This document shows, piece by piece, positions 48,563 through 57,719 of a stretch of 64,000 nt of DNA (the stretch's first letter is position 1; each line of letters starts with the position of its first letter). Under the pieces are notes generated by a model. The model was not told where the DNA came from, searched no databases, and worked only from the letters and a program-made list of their open reading frames with translations. The stretch is from an uncultured cyanobacterium (GTDB lineage Bacteria > Cyanobacteriota > Cyanobacteriia > PCC-6307 > Cyanobiaceae): the NCBI GenBank assembly GCA_903935205.1, contig CAIZQU010000081.1, positions 1 through 64,000 on the forward strand. The letters are read 5' to 3'. The position numbers were made by a program, and so were the translations under genes.

Positions 48563-49324
48563 TCAGGCCTCAGAGGGGCGGCGACGCTGGCGGAGGAACC
48601 TGTTCAGGTCCATCGGCCCGCAGCGCCGCTGCCAGCCGATGCCAGGCCCGTAATGCCGCCAGCACTCCAGCCGCACCCCGCCTCCGGCACGGAGGGCCAG
48701 GCGGTAGTGGTAGTCCACCGCTGCCACAGGCTCCAGCGCCGCCGCCGGATCCGGCTCCCCCAGTTCCCACCGCATCTCCGTTGCCGCCTCCGCCGGCTTG
48801 GTCGTCTCAGCGGCCACGCAGGGCAGCAGGCGCCAGGGAGCCGGGGCCCAGCGCAGGGCCTGGGCCGCCAAGTCCTGCGGCCCCTGCGCCGCCGCCATGG
48901 CGGTGGCCAGCCACTCGGCCACGGCTTCAGGCTGGCCCTGGCCGAGCAACAGCAACCGCCAGGGCTCCCGTCTGCCGGCCCGCCGCCCGAATCCCACGAA
49001 GCTGAGCAGGGCGTTGGGACCGGCCCCGGGGATCGGGCCAGGGCTGACGGGGTCTGCCCCTGGAACCTCGCAGCCCCAGGGGCCAGCCTTGCGGCTGGGT
49101 CGCCGGGCGGATGCCCTGGGGCCCCGGGCGGCCTGAAGGTCAGCGGTGCGCTGCAGGCCCGCTCCTGCTGCGGCCCTGGAGTCAGGCTCCCGTGTGGTCG
49201 CCACAGCCGAGCCGACAGCGGGCGCGCGCAAGGGCGTCGCCGCAGCAGGGCCGCAGGGGTCTGGTGCAGAGGTCGAGGCTGCCATCGGGGGAGAGGAGGC
49301 CGGGCTCTCTGTTGGTGCCACCAC
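48563..49324 (-). CDS. Conserved hypothetical protein
   Basis: Frame choice among overlapping ORFs based on globular C-terminus LEPVAAVDYHYRLALRAGGGVRLECWRHYGPGIGWQRRCGPMDLNRFLRQRR. Start uncertain. Confidence 0.5.
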   Translation of the reverse strand: MVAPTESPASSPPMAASTSAPDPCGPAAATPLRAPAVGSAVATTREPDSRAAAGAGLQRTADLQAARGPRASARRPSRKAGPWGCEVPGADPVSPGPIPGAGPNALLSFVGFGRRAGRREPWRLLLLGQGQPEAVAEWLATAMAAAQGPQDLAAQALRWAPAPWRLLPCVAAETTKPAEAATEMRWELGEPDPAAALEPVAAVDYHYRLALRAGGGVRLECWRHYGPGIGWQRRCGPMDLNRFLRQRRRPSEA

Positions 49325-49339
49325 CCCGCCAAACCCTGA

Positions 49340-50590
49340 TCAGCCCGGCGGTTCCCGCAGAAAGCGCGGCGTCGCTGCCGCTTCGCCCCGGGCGAAGGCG
49401 ATCCAGCGGAACTCGCCAAGGCAGAGCGGATCCACAAGGCGCAGCAGAGCTTCCCGACGAGCCAGGAGGTCGGCAAGATCCGCCCCGCCCGCGGCTGGCC
49501 GCTGCTGCAGGCCATGCAGCGCCTCCGCCAGGCCGAGGGCCAGCAGGGCCTGCCCCTGCCGGCAGGCCCCCAGCGGCTTCCAGCCGGCGTTGCGGGCCGC
49601 CCGATCCAGACTCTCAAGGCAGAGGTGCGCGGTGAGGTCCCAGTGGCCCGGGTCCTGGAGGGGATCGGGGCTGGCTCGCTGGCCCCGATAGGCCATCAGG
49701 GTGCCGTCGCGGCGTGGCCGTGCGTAGTAACGCTCGGCCTCCAGGGCGTAATCCACCACCAGCAGCCGGCCTGCCTCCAGCCCGGCGGCGGCGGCGGACA
49801 GCCAGGGCTCCAGACCCGGATGAAGTTCGCTGCACCAGCCGCTGGGGCGTTCCGGCCCCTGGGGGTTCGGCAGCAGGCCGAGCCCGGCCAGCTGGTGCGC
49901 TGCCCAGCCCGCAAGGGGATCCCCCGGCTGCAGGGTCAGCCCGCCGGTCGCCGTCAAGGCCACCCGCTGCTCCCGCCAGGCCTGGCCATCCCAGACGATG
50001 CGCTGCACCGCCAGGGCATCGAGCACCTCATGGGCCAGCACCACCCCCCGCACGGGTTCGGCGGCGAGGCTGGCCAGATCGGTCCAGCGGGTCGGCAGCG
50101 GCGACTGCGCCAGCCGGCGGGCCTGGCGTTCGGCCATGCCGGCATTGGGCTCGACCAGCACCAGGCGGCAGCGCTGGGCCAGCGCAGGCCAGCCCGCCTG
50201 CAGCGCCTGGGCCAGCTGCAGGGCCAGGTCTCCTTCGCCCGGGCCCGTTTCCACCAGGGCCAGAGGACCGTCGCCCAGTTCCAGGAGCCATTCGGCGATC
50301 TGGGGGGCGAGCAGGTCGGCGAATGCTGGACCGAGGGATGGGGAGGTGGCGAAATCACCGCGGGGACCGATCGCCAGACGGCCGGCTCCGTAGGCGCCGT
50401 GCTGGGGATCGTGGAGGGCCCAGTCCATGTAGCGGCGGAAGGACACGCTGCCCTGCCGCTGGCGCAGGCGCTTCTGCAGCCAGGCCGGGGCCGCTGGGGT
50501 CGGGGGAGCGCCGGGGTCGGCGGGGGGTGAGCCGAAAACCACGCGAAACGGACCCGGATGCGGTGAGAATGCCAGCACACGCTGACAGCC
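49340..50590 (-). CDS. SAM-dependent methyltransferase, MidA/DUF185 family
   Basis: SFRRYMDWALHDPQHGAYGAGRLAIGPRGDFATSPSLGPAFADLLAPQIAEWL...LVETGPGEGDLA...VVLAHEVLDALAVQRI. Start uncertain (ORF open to 50632). Confidence 0.88.
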   Translation of the reverse strand, partial: GCQRVLAFSPHPGPFRVVFGSPPADPGAPPTPAAPAWLQKRLRQRQGSVSFRRYMDWALHDPQHGAYGAGRLAIGPRGDFATSPSLGPAFADLLAPQIAEWLLELGDGPLALVETGPGEGDLALQLAQALQAGWPALAQRCRLVLVEPNAGMAERQARRLAQSPLPTRWTDLASLAAEPVRGVVLAHEVLDALAVQRIVWDGQAWREQRVALTATGGLTLQPGDPLAGWAAHQLAGLGLLPNPQGPERPSGWCSELHPGLEPWLSAAAAGLEAGRLLVVDYALEAERYYARPRRDGTLMAYRGQRASPDPLQDPGHWDLTAHLCLESLDRAARNAGWKPLGACRQGQALLALGLAEALHGLQQRPAAGGADLADLLARREALLRLVDPLCLGEFRWIAFARGEAAATPRFLREPPG

Positions 50591-50592
50591 CC

Positions 50593-51426
50593 ATGCCCAT
50601 TGCGCCTGGCCGCCGCCTGATCCGCTGGACATGGGGGCTGGCCACGGCCCTGCTCTGCCTGGGGCTGCTTCTACCCCTGGGAGGCCAACCGGCCTGGGCC
50701 TACGACAACCCCGAACTGCTGCCGGATCACCCCACCCCGGTGATCGATCTGGCCAAGGCGCTCACCGATGGCCAGCGCAGCGCCCTGGAGAGCGAGCTGG
50801 AGGAGTTTGAACGCAGCAGTGGTTGGAAGCTTCGGGTGCTGACCCAGTACGAGCGCACCCCCGGACTGGCCGTGCGCGACTTCTGGAATCTCGACCAACG
50901 CAGCCTGCTGCTGGTGGCCGACCCCCGCGGTGGCAACCTGCTCAACTTCAACGTTGGCGATGCCTTTTTCTCACTGATGCCACGCACCTTCTGGGTAGAA
51001 CTTCAGACCCGATATGGTAATCAATACTATGTACGTGACCACGGCGAAGATGGGGCCATTCTTGATGCCCTCCATGCCGTCAAGGGTTGCCTGGCGATGG
51101 GCGGCTGTCAGGTGGTACCCGGCCTGCCCCAGGAACAGTGGTTGCTCACCCTCTGCACGTCGGTGCTGGGTGGCTTGATCGTGGGCATCGCCGCCTTTCC
51201 CCGCAGCCTGGAGCGCACGATCGAGTGGACCTGGGTGCTGCTGCTCTCCCCCCTCTGGCTGATCCTGTTCGGGGTGTTCGGCGTCGCCCCGATCGTGACC
51301 CGGACCAGCGATCTGCTGCCGCTGGTGCGCAATGGTCTCGGTTTTGTCGGGGCGGCGGTCATCGCCTACCTGATCGCCCAACAGACGGTGGGCAAGGCCA
51401 GGCTCAACGAGAAGGAGGACGGCTGA
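50593..51426 (+). CDS. TPM-domain (Psb32/TLP18.3-like) membrane protein
   Basis: Signal peptide; VIDLAKALTDGQRSALESELEEFERSSGWKLRVLTQYERTPGLAVRDFW; C-terminal TMs. Confidence 0.88.
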   Translation: MPIAPGRRLIRWTWGLATALLCLGLLLPLGGQPAWAYDNPELLPDHPTPVIDLAKALTDGQRSALESELEEFERSSGWKLRVLTQYERTPGLAVRDFWNLDQRSLLLVADPRGGNLLNFNVGDAFFSLMPRTFWVELQTRYGNQYYVRDHGEDGAILDALHAVKGCLAMGGCQVVPGLPQEQWLLTLCTSVLGGLIVGIAAFPRSLERTIEWTWVLLLSPLWLILFGVFGVAPIVTRTSDLLPLVRNGLGFVGAAVIAYLIAQQTVGKARLNEKEDG

Positions 51427-51445
51427 ACCTGGGCTGGCTCCAGCT

Positions 51446-52255
51446 TCAGATGCGTGGGTCCCGCTGCACGCTGCGCGGCGGGATGACGGTGGGAGGAGGG
51501 GTCGGCGTCGCTGTGACCTCCCGAACGGTGGCCAGGCGTAGGCGGCAATCAAGATCGCTGGGCAGGCAGCGGCCGGGCAGCTGGCGAATCGGCACCGGTT
51601 CCCAGCGGGATGAACCGCCCTGGCGGAGTTCGGCCAGATTCTGCTCAAAGAAACGGCGCAGGTCGTCGAAGCGTTTGACGGGCTGGCCGTAGTAGCTGGA
51701 GCCGGCCAGGGTGGGGAAGGAGGCCCATTCCGGCGCGAGCCGGGCCGCGAGTTCGGGGGTGAGTTCGCCGCGATCGACCAGGTGGAGGCCGCCGCGGCGC
51801 TGAATCAGGTAGAGAGCGCCCTGGTCCTGGGACTCGGGCTGGAAATCGCGCAATCCCAGTTTGCGGGAGACCATCGACCAGGTGAAGGGCATGAACTGGT
51901 AGGCCCCGGCTGCCGCGCTGGCGTAGCGAGGCGAATACATGACCCGGTCGGGATGGCGATCGAGGGAGTTGACGAAGCTGCCACCGAACAGCATGCGGTA
52001 TCCACTGGGATCACCGTTGACCCAGGTGCCCTCCGCATAGCGGATGGTGTTGAGCATCGCCTGGCGCTCATGGGTGATGGCGAACAGGCGGGGGGCCGGC
52101 GGCGGAAGCTGGGGCAGCAGAGCCAGCTGGCGGGTCGCCCGAGGGGGGACCTGGGGCCAGGAGGGGATGGGTTCGGCGGCCAGCGCAGGGGTGGCGAAGC
52201 TCAGTCCGAGGCCGGCGGCGAGGAGGGCCGCGCGGGAACGCTGAAGGATCGTCAA
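51446..52255 (-). CDS. Secreted GH104-type (lambda endolysin R-like) lytic transglycosylase
   Basis: Signal peptide LLAAGLGLSFATPALA; MLNTIRYAEGTWVNGDPSGYRMLFGGSFVNSLDRHPDRVMYSPRYASAAAGAYQFMPFTWSMVSRKLGLRDFQPESQDQGALYLIQRRGGLHLVDRGEL. Confidence 0.82.
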   Translation of the reverse strand: MTILQRSRAALLAAGLGLSFATPALAAEPIPSWPQVPPRATRQLALLPQLPPPAPRLFAITHERQAMLNTIRYAEGTWVNGDPSGYRMLFGGSFVNSLDRHPDRVMYSPRYASAAAGAYQFMPFTWSMVSRKLGLRDFQPESQDQGALYLIQRRGGLHLVDRGELTPELAARLAPEWASFPTLAGSSYYGQPVKRFDDLRRFFEQNLAELRQGGSSRWEPVPIRQLPGRCLPSDLDCRLRLATVREVTATPTPPPTVIPPRSVQRDPRI

Positions 52256-52543
52256 AACAGAAACTGCGAAGGACAGAACCGAAACCGATGGGCTCGACCG
52301 GGGTCGGGATCGGCGGCTACGGCGTGGAGTGCTGGAGCTGAACGGCGCTGAAAAGTGAGAGAAGAACTGCAGCGCAGGCCAGATGCCAAACGGGTGTGAT
52401 TCTGGAAATCAAAAAGTTCGGCCCACCTTGGCTATGTACGGCCCCGCAGAGGATGCTGTTAGTGACGCTCGCACAACTGTCCACTGGTATCAACAATCAC
52501 GCCCATGCTTTGAATCAAAGACTGCGTCTTTATCGCGCCTGCT

Positions 52544-53659
52544 TCAAACCACAGCATTTTCGTGAAGCTCCCCCCTATCGATAGGCACTGCTGATCGCTT
52601 CTCCGCAATCGCCAGCAGCGCTTCGGCCGCCTCCGAGGCTCCCTCTGCCGCCAGCGGCCCTCCTTCCGGGGGCAGCAGGGGTTGGTCCAGTTCCCACTCC
52701 CCAGCCTCGAAGGCAGCCGGTTCCAGCAGGCGATGGTGGCCATGGCGTCGCAGGGCCTCCTCCAGCACCGGAGCTTCCGCAAAACCCGAGCGGCGCACCA
52801 GATGGATGCCCAGCCCCTGGCTGAACGCCTCGCAGAAGCTGCTGTAGCCCGGTTTGGTGATCAACCGCGAGCAGAGGGGCATCAGATCGAGGGGCCGCAC
52901 CCCGGCGGGAAACGGCCGACCATTGGGCTCCTGGGCCAGCTGGGGGTCGGGACCGAGCAGCACATGATCCGGCCAGAGGCGCAGCAGTCCGGGGTCATAG
53001 GCCTTGCCCATGCCCCCGAAGCTGATCAGCACGCAGCGCTCACGGTCGGCCGGCAGCTGCAGCTGCTGGGCCAGTGCAGCGCAGTCCAGTCTGGGAACGG
53101 AGCTGGTCAGGCCGATTCTCAGCGCCGGTATCCCCCACTCCATCGGCAGGTCCAGGGGGCAGTGCAGCAGCAGGTCGCCGCGGCGATAGAGCTCCCGGCA
53201 GGCCGCCGCCCGGGCGATGAAGGGGCCGCCCATCGGCTCGTAGATCGCATCCCAGCCGAAGCTGGCCAGCCAGATCAGGGGCAGAGCCAGTCGGCCGGCC
53301 AACAGGGCTGCGGCCGGTGGCACATCCGCCAGGACCACCGCCGGCTCCCCCTGGGCTGCCAGCCAGGCGGCCTCGCGTTCGAGCTGGGCGGGAAGGTCGC
53401 GGTCCAGCTGCTCCAGGGCCTCCAGGGTGGCCTCGGGATCAGCCCCGAGGGCATCGGCCTGCACCACCCCCACATCCCAGCGGCAGGGTCGCAGCTCATG
53501 GCGGATGCCACCCAGGGCGAGGTTCAGGAACGCCGGACTGACGGCGCTGGAGATGACCAAGCGCCAATCCGGTCGGCGCTGGGCCAACGCCTGCAGCACC
53601 GATGCGGTGCGCGAGGCATGGCCATAGCCATGGCTGCTGAGGCAGATGTAGATCAGCAT
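52544..53659 (-). CDS. Glycosyltransferase (MurG/UDP-GT-like)
   Basis: [38 protein letters not shown]...CVLISFGGMGKAYDPGLL...LITKPGYSSFCEAFSQGLGIHLVRR. Confidence 0.78.
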   Translation of the reverse strand: MLIYICLSSHGYGHASRTASVLQALAQRRPDWRLVISSAVSPAFLNLALGGIRHELRPCRWDVGVVQADALGADPEATLEALEQLDRDLPAQLEREAAWLAAQGEPAVVLADVPPAAALLAGRLALPLIWLASFGWDAIYEPMGGPFIARAAACRELYRRGDLLLHCPLDLPMEWGIPALRIGLTSSVPRLDCAALAQQLQLPADRERCVLISFGGMGKAYDPGLLRLWPDHVLLGPDPQLAQEPNGRPFPAGVRPLDLMPLCSRLITKPGYSSFCEAFSQGLGIHLVRRSGFAEAPVLEEALRRHGHHRLLEPAAFEAGEWELDQPLLPPEGGPLAAEGASEAAEALLAIAEKRSAVPIDRGELHENAVV

Positions 53660-54516
53660 GGGATCGGGGCTTCGCTGGCCTGCCAGAGCAGTTGTTCGTA
53701 AAGCAGCGTTCCATCGGGCCGATACCAACGGTGGCTCGCCCGCTGCAGGCCATGGTCGTTGAGATGGATCCAGCTGAAATGGCGCAGCTCCCTCCCTTCA
53801 GGGTCGCGGCCATGGCGCGGGACGCAGGCGGCGTTGAGATAGGCGGTGCCGCGCCGGTCGCGCAGGAAGGTCAGGCGCTCCCCCTGGGAGCGCCTGAGGC
53901 TGTGGTGCATGTGGCCGAACACCACCAGCGGCAGGGGGCGCTGGCGTTGGATCCGTTCCACCGCCAGCGCCAGGTCCTGATCACCCCAGTCGCAGGCCGG
54001 ACGCTTCCAGTCGCGGCCGCAGGGAGCATGGGCCTCGCTTCCCAGCCCGCTCGGACCACAATGGGCCAGCAGCACCAGGGGTAGGGAAGGATCCGCCGTC
54101 AGGGCGGCACGGCAGATGCGATCGGCCGATTCCTCCATCCCAACCGGTCCGAACACCGCCCTGGAGGCCCTGGAGAGGTGGTGCCCTCCGCCGGCGGTGG
54201 CCGGACGCCCACCCACCACCGCAACCCCTGGGGGCTGGAGCGTGCGCAGGCCCCAGCCGCAATGGAGCTCACCGAGGCGGTCCAACTGGCGCTGCAGCCG
54301 ATCGCCACTGGCATCCCGGCCGGCGTCATGGTTGCCCAGCACACAGGCAAGGGGCAGTTCCAGCTCCCGCAGCAGAAGGGGAATGCGGCCGCCACCCTCG
54401 CTGAAATCACCGACCAACAGCAGGGCGTCGGGGCGGATGGCCGCCAGCAGGCGGTGGTCCGAACCATCCCACTGGTCGTGGAGGTCACCGGCGATGGCGA
54501 TCTGCAGCTCGGCCAT
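53653..54516 (-). CDS. Metallophosphoesterase (TIGR04168-like)
   Basis: [37 protein letters not shown]...[11 protein letters not shown]...[12 protein letters not shown]...[11 protein letters not shown]. Confidence 0.88.
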   Translation of the reverse strand: MAELQIAIAGDLHDQWDGSDHRLLAAIRPDALLLVGDFSEGGGRIPLLLRELELPLACVLGNHDAGRDASGDRLQRQLDRLGELHCGWGLRTLQPPGVAVVGGRPATAGGGHHLSRASRAVFGPVGMEESADRICRAALTADPSLPLVLLAHCGPSGLGSEAHAPCGRDWKRPACDWGDQDLALAVERIQRQRPLPLVVFGHMHHSLRRSQGERLTFLRDRRGTAYLNAACVPRHGRDPEGRELRHFSWIHLNDHGLQRASHRWYRPDGTLLYEQLLWQASEAPIPC

Positions 54517-54627
54517 CGACGGCGCCTCCCTAGGCTGCCATCCATCCTGACCGACGCCAGGAATCGGTTGATCCTCACCCCGCCCCGTCCGGGCCCAGCG
54601 GCCGCCCAGGCCGCCTCTGCCCAGGCC

Positions 54628-55641
54628 ATGCCCTCCGCCAGTGCCGCCGCCGCTGCCCCCGCTCCGGTGCAGAGCCTGCCGCCGTTGAACCCATCCGGGC
54701 TGACATCCCCCCCCGCCGCGGCCGATCTTCCTGCCGCCATCGAGGCCCTGCGCCGGCAGCGCAAGGCGGTGATCCTGGCCCACTACTACCAGGAGCCCGA
54801 GATCCAGGACATCGCCGATGTGATCGGTGACTCCCTCGAACTCTCCCGCCGCGCCGCCGCCACCGATGCCGAGGTGATTCTGTTCTGCGGGGTCCATTTC
54901 ATGGCGGAGACCGCGAAGATCCTCAACCCAGGTCGCACCGTGCTGGTGCCGGACCTGGCGGCCGGCTGCAGCCTCGCCGATGGTTGCCCCGCCGATGCCT
55001 TCGCCGCCTTCCGGGCCCAGCATCCCGACCACTACGTGGTGAGCTACATCAACTGCTCGGCGGCGGTCAAGGCCCAGAGCGATCTGATCTGCACCAGCAG
55101 CAATGCGGTGGCGTTGGTGCGCCAGCTGCCTGAGGACCGGCCGATCCTGTTCGCTCCGGACGCCAACCTGGGCCGCTGGGTGGCCCGCCTGACCGGCCGT
55201 GCGCTGACGCTATGGCCCGGCAGCTGCATCGTGCACGAGACCTTCAGCGAACAGGCGTTGCTGCAGCTGCAGCTGGAGCATCCGGAAGCCGAGGTGATCG
55301 CCCATCCCGAATGCCAGCCCCACCTCCTCGACCTGGCCGACTTCATCGGGTCGACCAGCAAGCTGCTGGAGCGGGTTCAGAGCAGTCCGGCCCCCAGCTT
55401 CATCGTGCTCACCGAACCCGGCATCCTGCACCAGATGCACCTGCGGGCGCCCCACAAGACCCTTCTGGCCGTTCCGGGCAGCGATGGCTGCAGCTGCAAT
55501 GCCTGCCCCTACATGCGACTGAACACCCTGGAGAAGGTCTGGCACGCCCTGGCGACCCTGGAGCCGGCGATCGAGCTGGAGGAGGAGCTGCGCCTGCGGG
55601 CCCTCGTGCCGATCCAGCGGATGCTGGCGATGAGCGCCTGA
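54628..55641 (+). CDS. nadA: Quinolinate synthase NadA
   Basis: [32 protein letters not shown]...[35 protein letters not shown]...[21 protein letters not shown]. Confidence 0.95.
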   Translation: MPSASAAAAAPAPVQSLPPLNPSGLTSPPAAADLPAAIEALRRQRKAVILAHYYQEPEIQDIADVIGDSLELSRRAAATDAEVILFCGVHFMAETAKILNPGRTVLVPDLAAGCSLADGCPADAFAAFRAQHPDHYVVSYINCSAAVKAQSDLICTSSNAVALVRQLPEDRPILFAPDANLGRWVARLTGRALTLWPGSCIVHETFSEQALLQLQLEHPEAEVIAHPECQPHLLDLADFIGSTSKLLERVQSSPAPSFIVLTEPGILHQMHLRAPHKTLLAVPGSDGCSCNACPYMRLNTLEKVWHALATLEPAIELEEELRLRALVPIQRMLAMSA

Positions 55642-55672
55642 TCCTGCCGATGCCGACCGTCCCGCCACCCCG

Positions 55673-56695
55673 GTGAGCCTTCCCGCCGATGGGCTGCTGC
55701 GCCTGAGCCCCGAGGGTCTCCACTGCCCTGTGGCGGATGTCTGGATCGATCCCTGGCGGCCGGTGCCCCATGCCCTGATCACCCATGGCCATGCCGATCA
55801 CGCCCGGCCGGGCAGCGGCGAATACTGGGCGATCGGCAGCGCCGAGGGCATCCTGCGCCGCCGCCTCGGTGCCTCGATCGACCTCCATGGCCTCAGCTAT
55901 GGCCAGATCCTGCGGCGCAACGGTGTGCGCATCTCCTTCCACAGCGCCGGCCATGTGTTGGGTTCAGCCCAGATCCTGCTGGAGGCCGGCGGTGAGCGCT
56001 GGCTGGTCAGCGGTGATTTCAAGCGCCAGGCCGATCCGAGCTGTACCCCCTTCGAAGCGGTGCGGGCCGATCTGCTGATCAGCGAGGCCACCTTCGGCCT
56101 GCCGATCTACCACTGGCAACCCACCGCCACCGTGGTGGCTGAGCTGATCGCCTGGTGGCGATCAGCGCCGCAGCGGGCTTCGGTGGTCTTCTGCTATGCC
56201 TTCGGCAAGGCCCAGAGGCTGCTGGCCGAACTGCACCGGGCCGGGGTCGAGGAGGAGGTGCTGCTCCATGGGGCCATTCAGGCCCTGATGGATCCCTATC
56301 GGGCCGCCGCGGTGCCCATGCCCCCCACCCGGCCCCTCTCCGAACTCGACCGCAGCGCTTCGCTCGCCGGACGCCTGGTGCTGGCCCCACCGGCAGCCCA
56401 GGGCAGCAGCTGGATGGCACGGTTGCGCGGCGCCCAGTGCGGCCTGGCCAGCGGCTGGATGGCGGTGCGCGGCGCCCGGCGGCGCCGCGGCAGCGGCAGG
56501 GGTTTCGTGCTCAGCGACCACGCCGATTGGCCCGGATTGCTGCAAACGGTGCGGCAGTCACAGGCCAGACGGGTGGTTCTCACCCATGGCCAGGGGGAAA
56601 ATCTGGCCCGCTATCTGCGCGAGGAGGAGGGGATCGACTGCAGCGTGCTGAGCCGCGACGATGGACGGAGTGAATCCCGCAGCGAAGAAGACTGA
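55673..56695 (+). CDS. Ligase-associated DNA exonuclease (MBL fold, TIGR04122-like)
   Basis: GTG start; LITHGHADHARPGSGEYWAIGSAEGILRRRLG...GHVLGSAQILLEAGGERWLVSGDFKRQADPSCTPFEAVRADLLISEATFGLPIY. Confidence 0.88.
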   Translation: MSLPADGLLRLSPEGLHCPVADVWIDPWRPVPHALITHGHADHARPGSGEYWAIGSAEGILRRRLGASIDLHGLSYGQILRRNGVRISFHSAGHVLGSAQILLEAGGERWLVSGDFKRQADPSCTPFEAVRADLLISEATFGLPIYHWQPTATVVAELIAWWRSAPQRASVVFCYAFGKAQRLLAELHRAGVEEEVLLHGAIQALMDPYRAAAVPMPPTRPLSELDRSASLAGRLVLAPPAAQGSSWMARLRGAQCGLASGWMAVRGARRRRGSGRGFVLSDHADWPGLLQTVRQSQARRVVLTHGQGENLARYLREEEGIDCSVLSRDDGRSESRSEED

Positions 56696-56852
56696 AGGGC
56701 GCGGCAGTGAGCGGTCCGCAGGATGGAAGCAGGGCGCGTCGGTGCTGCAGCAGAAAGGAGGACTGAAGGGGTCCAGATCAACAAGGCTGCTTTGAATCTG
56801 AAGGTGACTGAGGTGCCGACAAGGCATGTTTCACCCCCTCAGCCTGAATGCC

Positions 56853-57098
56853 ATGAACGACCGTTTGCGGATCATGCAACGCCAGCCCCGGCGGATTTCA
56901 ATCACCCTGAGCTATCACGTCCATGAGTCACTTCTGCAGCGCTCAGAGGAGGAGGGCCGCTCGATGTCCAATCTCTGTGCCTTTCTGCTTGAGGATGCCC
57001 TCCGCCATCAGAACGGCCAGCCCCTGCTCAGCGGCAATGGTCATGCAGCCATTCATAACGGCCAGGAAGCCAGGGCCCGCCAGCGTTCACCCTTCTGA
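56853..57098 (+). CDS. Small ribbon-helix-helix (CopG-like) protein
   Basis: MNDRLRIMQRQPRRISITLSYHVHESLLQRSEEEGRSMSNLCAFLLEDALR: RHH-like pattern (RISITLSYHVHESL..RSEEEGRSMSNLCAFLLEDAL). Confidence 0.68.
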   Translation: MNDRLRIMQRQPRRISITLSYHVHESLLQRSEEEGRSMSNLCAFLLEDALRHQNGQPLLSGNGHAAIHNGQEARARQRSPF

Positions 57099-57223
57099 GT
57101 GAGGGCTGGCCACCAGGGGCGCTTGCCTCAGGGCAGCGGCATGGCGCAGGCAAGGCTGCTGCATCAACCACCGGCATCACTGAACAGGGCTTGGCTGGTG
57201 GAGCCCACGCTTGCCTGCATGCC

Positions 57224-57664
57224 ATGGCTCTGAAGAAATGGGAACCGCTCCAGGAACTCGATGACCTGCTCGAGCGCAGTCGTCGCGGCCTCGGCCTACT
57301 CCCTTGGAGGGGTCGGGAATGGATGGGTGAACTCGACTGGTCACCACGGGTGGATATCGGCGAAGCCGATGGCACCTACCTGATCAAGGCCGAGGTTCCC
57401 GGTGTCAAGAAGGAGGATGTCAAGGTATCGATTGCCGATGGCGTGCTCACCCTCCAGGGCGATCGCCACGAGGAGGAAGAAACGCAGGGATTGCAATTCC
57501 ATCGCGTTGAGCGTTTCCACGGTAGTTTCAGCCGCAGCTTCACCCTCCCCCCCACCATTGATCCCCAGCAGATCAAGGCCACCTTTCAGGACGGTGTGCT
57601 CAGCGTGACCCTCCACAAACGACCCGGCAGCGAGAGCACCGCCCAGCAGGTGCCGGTCGAGTGA
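57224..57664 (+). CDS. Small heat shock protein, Hsp20 family
   Basis: WSPRVDIGEADGTYLIKAEVPGVKKEDVKVSIADGVLTLQGDRHEEEE...RVERFHGSFSRSFTLPPTIDPQQIKATFQDGVLSVTLHK. Confidence 0.94.
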   Translation: MALKKWEPLQELDDLLERSRRGLGLLPWRGREWMGELDWSPRVDIGEADGTYLIKAEVPGVKKEDVKVSIADGVLTLQGDRHEEEETQGLQFHRVERFHGSFSRSFTLPPTIDPQQIKATFQDGVLSVTLHKRPGSESTAQQVPVE

Positions 57665-57719
57665 GCGGCGGCGGTCCCAGCGGCTCCATGGCCGGGGCCC
57701 GTCGCTACAGAATGGGGCG

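Noticed and set aside
52396-52584. 62-aa plus-strand ORF in the AT-richer spacer
   Set aside because: No ribosome-binding or domain support; overlaps the 3' end of the glycosyltransferase on the other strand.
53653-54516. Metallophosphoesterase as the PdeM partner of the ligase/helicase locus
   Set aside because: It is on the opposite strand, separated by nadA, and its sequence fits the TIGR04168-like cyanobacterial family better than PdeM.
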